Of a DNA stretch of 60,409 nucleotides, positions 17,443 to 26,301 are shown piece by piece. Source of the stretch: Zavarzinella formosa DSM 19928 (GTDB lineage Bacteria > Planctomycetota > Planctomycetia > Gemmatales > Gemmataceae). Below the pieces are notes generated by a model. It was not told the DNA's origin and did not search any database. It was given only the letters and a program-made list of their open reading frames with translations. The translations under genes were made by a program, and so were the position numbers. Positions within the stretch are counted from its first letter, which is position 1. Each line of letters opens with the position of its first letter. The DNA lies in assembly GCF_000255705.1 (NCBI RefSeq), contig NZ_JH636455.1:6649-67057 (forward strand). The letters run 5' to 3'.

Positions 17443-18300
17443 GTGCTGCGGCGAGAAATCCAGAAACCGCCGGAATTGAAAACCCTCCGCGACATGCTTC
17501 TGATGCGCGAGGCCGGCAAGGTCGTGGCCAAAGCCCTGCGGCTTTGCCGCGAGATGGCGAAGCCCGGCGTCAAAACCGCGGACATCAATCAGGCCGTTGA
17601 AAACCTGTATCTTGCTCACGGTGCCATCTCCCTCTTCAAGGGTTACGATCCCGGAGCCAACGGCACGCCGTTTCCGTCGGTCACTTGTATTTCCCTCAAT
17701 GAACAAGTCGTTCACGGCATCCCCGGGAACCGCCTCCTGCGGGATGGCGATTTGCTGAAAGTCGACACCGCCTGCAAACTCAATGGCTGGTGCGCGGATG
17801 CCGCCGTCTCCATTCCCATTGGCACGGTCCGCCCGGAACGGTTGCGGCTGGTGCGGGTGGCAGAGAGCGTGTTGCAAACGGCCATCGAGGAGATCGGCCG
17901 CCGGCGTTGGTGGTCCGAGGTCGCCCAGAAGATGCAGCGGAAGGCCGTCGAGGCGGGCTTCAGCGTCGTCGAGCAATACGTCGGCCACGGCATCGGCCGG
18001 GAGATGCACGAAGCCCCGCAGGTTCCCAACTTTGTGAACAAGGAACTCCGCAAGAGCGGCGACTTCCGGCTCGAACCGGGCATCGTTTTGGCCGTCGAGC
18101 CGATGGTGAACATGGGGCAGTGCGAGGTGGAACTCCTCAACGACCAATGGACTGTCATCACCCGCGACGGGATGCCGAGCGTCCATGTGGAACACACGCT
18201 GGCCCTCACGCCGCAAGGCGTCGTCGTTCTGACGGCCGACGAAGGCGACCCGCGAGGCGAAATTCGCTGGCCGGAGACGGCTGGTGTTGTGAAGGGTTGA
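17443..18300 (+). CDS. map: methionine aminopeptidase, type I
   Basis: 285 residues, GTG start four bases after the adk stop. It removes the initiator Met from nascent proteins. Dinuclear-metal ligands are all present: two Asp in KVDTACKLNGWCADAAVS (~107 and 118), His in G-H-G-I-G-x-x-M-H-E-A-P (~181), Glu in A-V-E-P-M (~222) and Glu in H-V-E-H-T (~253). It is the last gene of the cluster; infA, rpmJ, rpsM and rpoA do not follow. Confidence 0.97.
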   Translation: MLRREIQKPPELKTLRDMLLMREAGKVVAKALRLCREMAKPGVKTADINQAVENLYLAHGAISLFKGYDPGANGTPFPSVTCISLNEQVVHGIPGNRLLRDGDLLKVDTACKLNGWCADAAVSIPIGTVRPERLRLVRVAESVLQTAIEEIGRRRWWSEVAQKMQRKAVEAGFSVVEQYVGHGIGREMHEAPQVPNFVNKELRKSGDFRLEPGIVLAVEPMVNMGQCEVELLNDQWTVITRDGMPSVHVEHTLALTPQGVVVLTADEGDPRGEIRWPETAGVVKG

Positions 18301-18378
18301 CGGCGAGCGGCTGCGAAGAGAAGCAGGCAAACGGCCTCTTCGCCCAAATCTATTTCTAGCAACCAATAATCTTGGACA

Positions 18379-18403
18379 TCTGCCTTGGCCCGCCCAAGGC
18401 AGA
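18379..18403. terminator. hairpin between convergent genes map and the PHP gene
   Basis: Positions 18379-18388 pair perfectly with 18394-18403 (10 bp, 5-base loop) in the 125-base convergent spacer. It could serve as a terminator in either direction, although neither side has a long T-run. Confidence 0.5.
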
Positions 18404-18425
18404 AACCTTCGCCTTCAACCAACTA

Positions 18426-20660
18426 TCATTTGACACATTCCCCGATGATCGTTTTGAACACCTTCCGGGCGTGGTCGTAATCGGCCTCGGCCTGTTTCAG
18501 TTCATCTTTGTGATACGTTCCCTTTTTTGACTTCCAGCATTGTTCCACCCCCGCGAAACACCACTCCGCGCTGTGCTTGCTGGCCCGGACGGGCTTGTCG
18601 TCTACCACCACGAAAAACGGGTTGGTGTGGGCAGACGGCGTCACGCGCAGAGCCACCCAACTGCTTTCGGAGATGTTCGCCTTGAAGGTCAGGTCGTGGA
18701 CTTTGCCGTCCGTGGGCAGGGCCTGTTTGGAGAGTGGCCGGCCGTTGACCACCAGTTCCACATCCGCGGTTTTGGCGAGTGGTTTCCAAGAGGCGGCCTT
18801 CACCGTGAAGGTGATTTCGCCCGGCTTTTCGAGCTTCACTTCGCTCCCTTTGGTCCCGACTTCCAGTTTGATTTCATTGGACGTTGCCGTGAAGTCCATC
18901 AAGTGAGTCGTGCCGTCGCTGATGTAGCTTCGGCCGTCGGCGATTGATTGCACCCAGCGGTCGAAGTCCAGTTTGCCGTCCACCTTTGCGTACACACGGC
19001 CCAAACCGACCCGCTCGCCGGTGATACACGGAAAATCCGTCTCGCCGCTGGCCCGCGTGCGGAAGCCGCAATTCAGGACGTGATACCACATGTTCCACTC
19101 GGCCGTGCGGTCCGTGTCCATCGTGCTGATGAAGTCAATCGCGGGCACGAGTGTGCCGTCCGCGTTGGGAACATTGTGTGTAACGTCCACGATGAACTCG
19201 TTCGCTCCGATGCCGTCGTAGGCCGGAATGTTGAAGTTCGGCAGCTTGCCCTCTCCGTCCTTGGCTCCCTCAATGCGGCCGACGAACCGGGTGAGGCCGT
19301 TGGCCGAATGGGCCGGCCCGGTGACGGCGCCCTGTTTTTTGGCCCAGCGCAGCGTGTTCATCCCCAGCGTTGGCCAGTGAGTTTTGGAAGTGCCGCCCGG
19401 AAAAATCTGTTCCTTGAGCCGCAGCAGGTCCAGGTGGCCGGAGGCGTGCGAGCCGAAGCCGCTCACCTCCACGTCGTAGCGGAGAAGATAGGGGTATTTG
19501 GAAACGTCATCCGGTTTGCCGGTGAAGAATCGCTTTTGATAATCGAAGCACGGCCCCCATGTGAGGCAGCAACCCACCTTCAAATCTTCGCCCAGCACAT
19601 GCCGCATCATGTCGGCGGGTTCAACCCCCTCGGTCGGGTTGTCGTAGTGCAGGCAACCGGCTGCGTGGATGTGATGATCCCCGCTGAACCAGTTCGTCTT
19701 TGAGGGGTCGATCCATCGGTTTACCGTATACCGGAAGGTTCCCGGCTTGTCCCCCACGACGAGTTCCTTTGTCTCGGGAACAGACTCCGGCCCGCGTGAG
19801 CAAATCACCGTGTATTTCCCGGCGGGCAGGCGAACCGTCTCCCCGGTGGAGCGGTAAATCTGTTGCTGGAAGAAGAAGTCCGGGGCCAGCCGTTTTGCTT
19901 GGGCGGGATAAACCCGACCCGCAATATCGCGGATCAAGAAAGCGGCCATCGTCGGCGTGCCGTCGAACTCGCTCACCTGAAACGTGACCGGGATGGATTG
20001 TTTGGCGTCGAAAGTGAATTTCGCCGACGCGGTGGCGGTTTTCGGGTCTGGCTTGGAGTTTTTCGGCACGATGGCCTTTTCCACGCGGAAGGAAATCTCG
20101 GCGGTCTTCTCGCCCGCATCCCGGCTGTAAATCTGCAAGATGGTGTATTCCAGCCCCAGTCCGCTCAGGTTTGGCAACAGCGGTTGCCCTCCATACGGCA
20201 GCAAGATGAGCGAGCGGTTGGCCACCTCGTCCTTCGGCCCGCCGGGCACCGGCCGGGCGGCGGGGCTGTCCGGCTTGAAGGCGAGCATCGAACCCGATTT
20301 GTTCACCACCTTCACCAACGAGATTCGCCAGCCCTGTTCGAGCAATTCCTGTTTGCCGGCGGCGGCCGTCACTTTTTCAACGCCTTTGTCGCCGATTTCG
20401 ACGGCCGCGAGACATTGAGGGTCGAGTAATTTCTGGATGGTCGCCGGCAAGGCCGGATCGGTTGCCTGCAACCCGGCAATCGCCTTTCGAGTGGCTTCCG
20501 GCAATGGCTGGCCAAGCGTGGCGAGTGCCTGATCGAGGCGTATCGCCTGGGCCAGCAATGGCTGTGCCTCCACGTTATTGACGGTCGGCCAGGCGGGTTC
20601 TTCCGCGAACATCGTCGCGGTCGTGAACAACACGGCCCAGAGGGAGAGAGATCGAATCAT
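18426..20660 (-). CDS. exported PHP-domain metallohydrolase-like protein (CehA/McbA-like)
   Basis: 744 residues from ATG 20660 (GAAGGAAA upstream), with a Sec signal ending near A-E-E. Residues ~20-310 form a non-catalytic region of beta-rich domains. The PHP part begins NWFSGDHHIHAAGC (~345), whose HxH pair is the usual metal site, and continues through L-G-M-N-T-L, G-P-A-H-S and D-F-I-S-T-M-D-T-D. The C-terminus is another Ig-like domain. A phosphoesterase or carboxylesterase-like activity is inferred from the family; the substrate is unknown. The first 200 residues resemble the divergent neighbour at 20738. Confidence 0.85.
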   Translation of the reverse strand: MIRSLSLWAVLFTTATMFAEEPAWPTVNNVEAQPLLAQAIRLDQALATLGQPLPEATRKAIAGLQATDPALPATIQKLLDPQCLAAVEIGDKGVEKVTAAAGKQELLEQGWRISLVKVVNKSGSMLAFKPDSPAARPVPGGPKDEVANRSLILLPYGGQPLLPNLSGLGLEYTILQIYSRDAGEKTAEISFRVEKAIVPKNSKPDPKTATASAKFTFDAKQSIPVTFQVSEFDGTPTMAAFLIRDIAGRVYPAQAKRLAPDFFFQQQIYRSTGETVRLPAGKYTVICSRGPESVPETKELVVGDKPGTFRYTVNRWIDPSKTNWFSGDHHIHAAGCLHYDNPTEGVEPADMMRHVLGEDLKVGCCLTWGPCFDYQKRFFTGKPDDVSKYPYLLRYDVEVSGFGSHASGHLDLLRLKEQIFPGGTSKTHWPTLGMNTLRWAKKQGAVTGPAHSANGLTRFVGRIEGAKDGEGKLPNFNIPAYDGIGANEFIVDVTHNVPNADGTLVPAIDFISTMDTDRTAEWNMWYHVLNCGFRTRASGETDFPCITGERVGLGRVYAKVDGKLDFDRWVQSIADGRSYISDGTTHLMDFTATSNEIKLEVGTKGSEVKLEKPGEITFTVKAASWKPLAKTADVELVVNGRPLSKQALPTDGKVHDLTFKANISESSWVALRVTPSAHTNPFFVVVDDKPVRASKHSAEWCFAGVEQCWKSKKGTYHKDELKQAEADYDHARKVFKTIIGECVK

Positions 20661-20737
20661 CGCCGTTTCCTTCGCGTTCGTGATTGTTTCGCGGGGGGCG
20701 TCGGGTATGCTGGGACGGGCCGCCCCGGAGAATCCGA

Positions 20738-21328
20738 ATGAACTTCCAAACATCGGCCGTGCTGTTGACGGCCTTCGCTTTTGCCGCCATCTCGCGGGCC
20801 GATGACCAACCGCCGAATCGGCTCGCCGAGCATGTCATCCAAGCGGAAGCCGCCCTCGCGGCCCTCGGCCAGCCGCTGTCCAAAGAATCTTCCAAGGCAT
20901 TGCGGTCGGGTGATACCGAGGCGATCCACGACGCCCTCGGCGACCTGACCCTCTTTGTGGTGAGCATCAACCCGGAAGGCCGGGTGAAACTCGCCCGAGG
21001 TCCGGCCGTGGCGACGTTCGTTCGCGGGGAGGCCCGGCACATGCTGGTGAAGGTTGTCAACCAGAGCGGCGCCCAACAACGCCTGACCGTTCGCGGCGCC
21101 TACGCCGGTTCCCCGGAAAACCCCTTCACGCTTGCCTTTGCCTCGCACGGGAAGATCACGCCTGACCTGACCGGCCAGCCCGTCGAATACCGTATCATGG
21201 CGATCACCGCCTCGGCAACCGGAAAGCACGAACTATCCGTGACCATCGAGGCGGGGCAGGGAACCCAGGAATTGGGCTTTCGAGGTGAAAGCCCGGTGTT
21301 GTTCACCGTGCGGGAACGGATGAAATAG
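20738..21328 (+). CDS. exported paralogue of the PHP protein N-terminal domain
   Basis: 196 residues from ATG 20738, with a cleavable signal ending near I-S-R-A-D-D. It has no catalytic domain. Blocks shared with the PHP protein on the other side of the intergenic region are A-L-A-x-L-G-Q-P-L, V-K-V-V-N-x-S-G and the T/P-x-L-T/S-G ... E-Y-x-I pattern, so it looks like a stand-alone copy of that protein's N-terminal region. The two genes are divergent with 77 bases between starts and probably share a regulatory region. Confidence 0.7.
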   Translation: MNFQTSAVLLTAFAFAAISRADDQPPNRLAEHVIQAEAALAALGQPLSKESSKALRSGDTEAIHDALGDLTLFVVSINPEGRVKLARGPAVATFVRGEARHMLVKVVNQSGAQQRLTVRGAYAGSPENPFTLAFASHGKITPDLTGQPVEYRIMAITASATGKHELSVTIEAGQGTQELGFRGESPVLFTVRERMK

Positions 21329-21377
21329 CGGGCCGTCTGTTGCGTGTGATTTGATGATGTTTGGCGGAGGCGACAAC

Positions 21378-21779
21378 ATGAACTTGAGACACAATCTCCC
21401 ATTTGCGATCACAGCCGATGCGTTGGCCGGAATCCGAAGTGACTTAGCGGAGGGTGTGCGGCGACCCGCCAATAAACATTTGCTTCCCGGATTGGCGGTG
21501 CATCACGAGCACATGGGTGTTGATCGCGATGGATCACTGGTTGACATTCCGCCGATTGTATCGTTGATCGTGATTTTTTATGGCAGGCATGTGCCGGAGG
21601 AGGGTGAATATGCCGACTTCCTTCTGGATGGGATTCGATTGATTATTTACCGGCATGCCCTCGAAACATCGCTTGTTGGTTCTGAGGTTGTCTTGGAGCC
21701 ATGCTCGCAAGAGTTCCCTCAGCCAGTCGAGCAAAAATCTCATCGGTATCGAATCATCCAGGCTGAACACCATCCCTGA
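21378..21779 (+). CDS. hypothetical protein
   Basis: 133 residues. The ATG at 21378 has GGCGGAGG six bases upstream and is preferred to three earlier in-frame ATGs. The protein is soluble-looking, with a hydrophobic central strand (IVSLIVIFYG) and a charged tail. No family recognised. Base composition is slightly lower in GC than its neighbours. It converges with the kinase gene, with nine bases between stop codons. Confidence 0.5.
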   Translation: MNLRHNLPFAITADALAGIRSDLAEGVRRPANKHLLPGLAVHHEHMGVDRDGSLVDIPPIVSLIVIFYGRHVPEEGEYADFLLDGIRLIIYRHALETSLVGSEVVLEPCSQEFPQPVEQKSHRYRIIQAEHHP

Positions 21780-21788
21780 CAGGGGAAA

Positions 21789-23483
21789 TCACCCCTTCGG
21801 CATCAGTCCTTTGGCGGGAATGAAACGCAGGCGGTTGAGGGTTTCCGGCATTTTGCCGCCGGAGTTTTTCAGGTTGCGGTCGAGGGCTTCGTTCACGGCT
21901 TTTCGCCAGGCCGGGCCGGAGGTGTTTCGCACGAAAAAGGCTTCCAATTGCCCGCGATTGATGTTTGGTTTCAGCTTCGGGTCCGGCTTCTCGAACTTGA
22001 GGACCGGGGGATATTCCCGCACCAGTTTCAGAAACTCTTCGTTGGAGGCGTCCGGCTGATCCTGCCATGCCAGCACGATCGCCTTGCCGGCGATGCTCAT
22101 GATGTGGAACTGATCCTTGTACCGGGCCGGTTCGCGGACGCCGATCTCGAAGGCTCCGTGCTTGCGGAGGGCGTCCGGCTCGAAGAGTTTCGTCGCCTCG
22201 TCGTATCGGTGTTCCCGGAGGAAGATCATCGCCATTTCAATCAGGGCATCGGTGGCGACTTCTACTTTCACCGTGCGGTCGTTGATGAGCTTGCGAAGCT
22301 CCCGTTCCCGCAGCAAGACCGGCGGCGGGTCAGTGTCCGCGAGAGCGGCCGTCGGATCAACCTTGGGGGCGGCCGGGGATTTGGCCCAATGGACCGTCGC
22401 CCCGAGGCCCACCGAAGCCACGGCCAACCCGGCCAGCGCCAGCCAGCGGCCCCATCGCGGGGGGGCGGGGATCGCCTGCGTGATCATTGTCGGGCCGTAC
22501 ACCGTCGGTTGCGACGAGACCGGGCCGTTCGCCGTCGTCGACGCGAGCAGTCCGGGGATGATGCCACTGCCCAGCAGATTCAGACTTTGGCCGCCTTGAA
22601 ACTTCGCCAGATCGGACAATACTTCGCGGGCCGACTGATGCCGGTCTTCGGGGCGTTTCGCCATCATCTTGTGGACGAGGCCGACCAGATCGGCCGGAAG
22701 ATCGGGCCGCAACGCGGATAGGGGCCGGGGGTCGTTTTGGACGTGCTGCAAGGCCACGTCGAAGGCCGTCGCCCCCTTGAACGGCGGCTCCCCGGTGAGC
22801 ATGTGATAGCAGCTTACGCCGAAAGAATAAATGTCCGACCGGGGATCGACCGCTTGGCCGCGCACCTGTTCCGGAGACATATATAACGGCGTTCCCATCG
22901 TGACGCCGGAAGCGGTCAGGTTCACCGCCGCATCGCCGGCGAAGCAGCGAGACAGGCCGAAGTCCGTGACCTTGATCTCCCCTTTTTTCGAGAGCAGGAT
23001 GTTTTCCGGTTTGATGTCCCGGTGAACAAAGCCCAACTCTCCGGCCCGATCCAGTGCGGCCGCCACCTGCCGCATGATCTCCAGCGCCACCGGCAGTTCG
23101 GGGATGCCTTTTTTCTCGAAGAAGTCCCGCAGATTCCGGCCTTCAACGTATTCGAGAGCCATGTAGTGCAGGCCGTCTTTTTCGCCGATGGCATACACTT
23201 GCACGATGTTCGCATGGGTGATGCTGGCGATCGCCTCGGCCTCGGCCTGAAACCGCCGCAGGGCGGTGACGTTGGCCGCGAGTTCGGCCCGCAAAATCTT
23301 GATGGCCACCTGCCGCTTGAGGCTCTTCTGCCGGGCCAGATACACCGACCCCATGCCACCGACGCCGATTCGCCGGATCAGTTCAAAATCCCCGAGCGCG
23401 CGGCCGGAGACATCCTCCGGGATCAGATCCTCCCCGGCGGGTGTTCGAGGGTTCGGAAGCGTGGGGTCCGACTTCTCAGCCAT
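21789..23483 (-). CDS. PknB-type Ser/Thr protein kinase with one membrane helix
   Basis: 564 residues. The cytoplasmic kinase domain spans about 31-290: GVGGMGSVYLA glycine loop, V-A-I-K lysine, H-R-D-I-K-P-E-N catalytic loop and D-F-G. A proline-rich linker leads to a single membrane helix (~345-367, LALAGLAVASVGLGATV) and an extracytoplasmic domain of ~190 residues ending L-N-R-L-R-F. The outer domain is not a PASTA repeat and may sense an unknown signal. All kinase catalytic residues are intact. Confidence 0.93.
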   Translation of the reverse strand: MAEKSDPTLPNPRTPAGEDLIPEDVSGRALGDFELIRRIGVGGMGSVYLARQKSLKRQVAIKILRAELAANVTALRRFQAEAEAIASITHANIVQVYAIGEKDGLHYMALEYVEGRNLRDFFEKKGIPELPVALEIMRQVAAALDRAGELGFVHRDIKPENILLSKKGEIKVTDFGLSRCFAGDAAVNLTASGVTMGTPLYMSPEQVRGQAVDPRSDIYSFGVSCYHMLTGEPPFKGATAFDVALQHVQNDPRPLSALRPDLPADLVGLVHKMMAKRPEDRHQSAREVLSDLAKFQGGQSLNLLGSGIIPGLLASTTANGPVSSQPTVYGPTMITQAIPAPPRWGRWLALAGLAVASVGLGATVHWAKSPAAPKVDPTAALADTDPPPVLLRERELRKLINDRTVKVEVATDALIEMAMIFLREHRYDEATKLFEPDALRKHGAFEIGVREPARYKDQFHIMSIAGKAIVLAWQDQPDASNEEFLKLVREYPPVLKFEKPDPKLKPNINRGQLEAFFVRNTSGPAWRKAVNEALDRNLKNSGGKMPETLNRLRFIPAKGLMPKG

Positions 23484-23559
23484 ATGATGCTCGGCGGTCT
23501 TGTCCTCAGACAGTATAAGGGAACGGGTTAACGGGTGATGAAGAGGATTGCCTCCAAAC

Positions 23560-26292
23560 TCATTCCTTCCCCGCCTTCAAAAACCGCTCCAACTCATACC
23601 TCGCCAATCGTTGCGGCTGATGCCCCAGATACTCCGCGAGCAGGGGGCGCACATGATGTTCCCACACCATTCTCAGTTGCGGCGCGTCGAGGTCGGAGAT
23701 CATGAAGTAGCTGTGGCCGACCTGTTGGCCGGGGCCGGCGTCTTCCCTCAATTGCCGGTTCAGGTTCTCGAACAGGTTGACCGTGGCGGTGGCGATCTTG
23801 GAATCGCGGGCCGGGTGGTCGGCCAGCCAGTGTTCCAGAATCTCCCGGCTGGGGGGCATTTCCACGAAGCTGAACCGGCGGCGGAGCGCCTGATCGACGG
23901 CCACCACGGAGCGGTCGGCGAGGTTCATGGTGCCGATCAGATACAGATTCGGCGGCAACCGGAACGGCCGGCGCGAGTACGGCAGGACGATTTCATGTTC
24001 CCGGTATTCGAGCAGATACAGCAGTTCGCCGAAGATGCGGGGCAGGTTCCCCCGGTTGATTTCGTCCACAAGCAGCACAAAGTTATCGCCCGGTTGGGCG
24101 GCGGCCAGGCGGGCGAACTGACACAACACCCCTTCCTCGACCGGATAAGTCACTTCGCTGCGGCCGTTCATTTCGACGGTCTTCGGTTTCAACCCCTCGA
24201 CAAATTCCTCGTAGCTATACGCCGGATGAAACTGCACCAGACGAACGCGGGTCTCGTCGCCGTTGGTGAGCAAACGGGCCAGATGCCGGGCGATGTGGGT
24301 TTTCCCGGTGCCGGGCACGCCTTGCAAAATCAGTTGCCGCTTCATTCCCAAGAGGGAGGCGGCCGTTTCCAGCCATTGGGCGTCGAGAAACGTCTCTGTG
24401 AGGAAGTTCTTCGCCGAATACAGCGGCGTTGGCCGGGCGAGCCACTCTTGCGGGGAATCGTCCACGCCGCAGCGATAGGCGGGAAGCAGTTTGTGAAACG
24501 TCAGCATGATCTCGCCGACGAGATCATCCCCGCGAAGCAATTGGGAATCACGCGGGAAACGCCGCTCGGCCATCAGGTTCTTGCCGGTGGCCCAGCGCCG
24601 CAGATCGGCCGGGGTATCCATGCGGACGGGCTGGCCGGCATCATCGAGAAACGCGCACGATGAGAACGCATGGGCCGCATGCAGCCGGTGAAACAGCAAT
24701 TCGGCATGCTGTTGGATGTTGGAACGGAACCGCTTGCCCGCATCCCGCGCGCGGCGGCCGAGTCTTAATCCGCAGGCGAGGCCGGTGGCATCCAGCCGGA
24801 CGAACAGTTGAACATCATCGCGTTTGGTCTGCTGGCTGCGACGATAGAACGTGATCCACTGGGCCGTTTCGTAAGGCTGGCTCTGGCCGTGATCGTTTCG
24901 CGTGATGCTGGAGAGGGCTTTGCCTGTGCGGGCGTCCGTCTCCAAGTCCCAGCCATGCGGGATGTTCAACAGGGGAAGAACGTAGCGTTCCACAAGGCCG
25001 GAACAGAGTTCGACCAGCGGTTCCCGCACCGCGAAGTGATAGCGGTCCCGGTGATCGGCCATCCACTCGCGGCGGTTATTGTCCTTGAGTTCTTCCAGAA
25101 AGCGGAACGTGTCCGCGCAGAACCCGTTAAAATTCGGGCCGGGTCGGCGAACCGGGTCCGGCGGTTGGGCGGCCATGCGAAACAGGTCGGGCACTTCCAG
25201 CGGGTGCAACCGGAAGCGTCGGCGAAGTTCGTCGCACGCCTCCCGGTAAAGGCGGTAACCCTCGGCCGGGGGGCCAATCGGGTTATAGCCATCATCCAGC
25301 GTGGCGAGACCGTGCCGGGTCACGTCGTCCCACGGCGGGAATTCGTCCGCGTTTCGCAGATGCAGAATGGCCACCGGGAAGGACAAGCCGACGCCCAATA
25401 GTTGGCCGGAACCCCAGATGTCCGTCAGCAAGTCTTCCGGGAAATCGGTGTTCCACAGAGCGGTGGTCACGTCCATTAATGAATCGTCATGGATGGATGC
25501 GTTCGGCACATCGGCCATGTCCAGCGCCGCACGGACACCGGCCGCGTCGGTGGCGGCGATGGCCCGCGTCAGTTCGTCGCGGATGGTCGCCTCGGATTGG
25601 CGTTTAGCCTTCAGGCGTTCCCGCAGCGGATACTTGGTGCGGACGGAGCGGGCGAGGTCTTCCAATCCCTTGGTTGCCGACTTGGAGGCCGGTGTCAGTT
25701 CGCGGCCGTGCATCGTGGCGATGGCTTCCAGAAACGCATCCAACTGGAAGCCGGTGAGCGTCGGCTCGGCCGCCCGGAGTTCATCGGTCAACACCAAGAG
25801 GCGTGTGTATTGCTGGCCGGGGGTTTCGCGGGCAGATCGCTTGCCGAGCTTGAAGCGGTTCAACGCGGCAGCCGTCCGGGAAGTCCAACCGGGGAAGCGG
25901 GCCGGGGCGGTGGCCTGTAAGATCGCCGTCCAGAATTGCATTCCGAACCCGGCTTGAAAATACGGCCCCTTGGGAAGCACGCACCGGTCGAGTTTGGTTC
26001 CGACCGGGTCCGTGCCGCCGAGGAGATAGTTCAATCCGAATCGCAGAAAGCGCACGCGGCGGGCGACCGTTTCGCAGTGGAGCGGGGGATCGACGACACA
26101 TTCGTAGAAGGGGAGAAATTGCCCGCGAAGGGTGGCTTCGTCGGCCTGGCCGAGCCATTCGGTGTTCAGCCAGTCACGGGCGGCGTTTTGGATCGCCAGT
26201 TGCCGGGGCGCGGGAATTCCCGGCGGTTCGCTCAGGAAGGTCCGCAACAGGGGAAGCACCGGCAACACCAGTTCCGTCATGGAAGCCGCCAT
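23560..26292 (-). CDS. McrB-like AAA+ ATPase fused to a DUF2461-like domain
   Basis: About 910 residues (ATG 26292; another ATG at 26280 is possible; no good ribosome-binding site for either). The N-terminal ~380 residues hold two segments of the type F-W-x-A-I-L ... F-P-x-W (~120 and ~310), common ahead of McrB-type ATPases. Residues ~385-590 match DUF2461: F-L-E-E-L-x-x-N-N-R-R-E-W followed by H-R-x-x-Y. Residues ~640-900 form an AAA_5/McrB ATPase: G-V-P-G-T-G-K-T-H, the McrB hallmark L-L-V-D-E-I-N-R-G-N-L-P-R-I-F-G-E-L, G-T-M-N-L-A-D-R-S and R-R-R-F. No McrC nuclease is nearby. It starts 9 bases after the GT87-like gene, so probably shares its transcript. A defence role is inference. Confidence 0.85.
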   Translation of the reverse strand: MAASMTELVLPVLPLLRTFLSEPPGIPAPRQLAIQNAARDWLNTEWLGQADEATLRGQFLPFYECVVDPPLHCETVARRVRFLRFGLNYLLGGTDPVGTKLDRCVLPKGPYFQAGFGMQFWTAILQATAPARFPGWTSRTAAALNRFKLGKRSARETPGQQYTRLLVLTDELRAAEPTLTGFQLDAFLEAIATMHGRELTPASKSATKGLEDLARSVRTKYPLRERLKAKRQSEATIRDELTRAIAATDAAGVRAALDMADVPNASIHDDSLMDVTTALWNTDFPEDLLTDIWGSGQLLGVGLSFPVAILHLRNADEFPPWDDVTRHGLATLDDGYNPIGPPAEGYRLYREACDELRRRFRLHPLEVPDLFRMAAQPPDPVRRPGPNFNGFCADTFRFLEELKDNNRREWMADHRDRYHFAVREPLVELCSGLVERYVLPLLNIPHGWDLETDARTGKALSSITRNDHGQSQPYETAQWITFYRRSQQTKRDDVQLFVRLDATGLACGLRLGRRARDAGKRFRSNIQQHAELLFHRLHAAHAFSSCAFLDDAGQPVRMDTPADLRRWATGKNLMAERRFPRDSQLLRGDDLVGEIMLTFHKLLPAYRCGVDDSPQEWLARPTPLYSAKNFLTETFLDAQWLETAASLLGMKRQLILQGVPGTGKTHIARHLARLLTNGDETRVRLVQFHPAYSYEEFVEGLKPKTVEMNGRSEVTYPVEEGVLCQFARLAAAQPGDNFVLLVDEINRGNLPRIFGELLYLLEYREHEIVLPYSRRPFRLPPNLYLIGTMNLADRSVVAVDQALRRRFSFVEMPPSREILEHWLADHPARDSKIATATVNLFENLNRQLREDAGPGQQVGHSYFMISDLDAPQLRMVWEHHVRPLLAEYLGHQPQRLARYELERFLKAGKE

Positions 26293-26301
26293 CAACCATC
26301 A

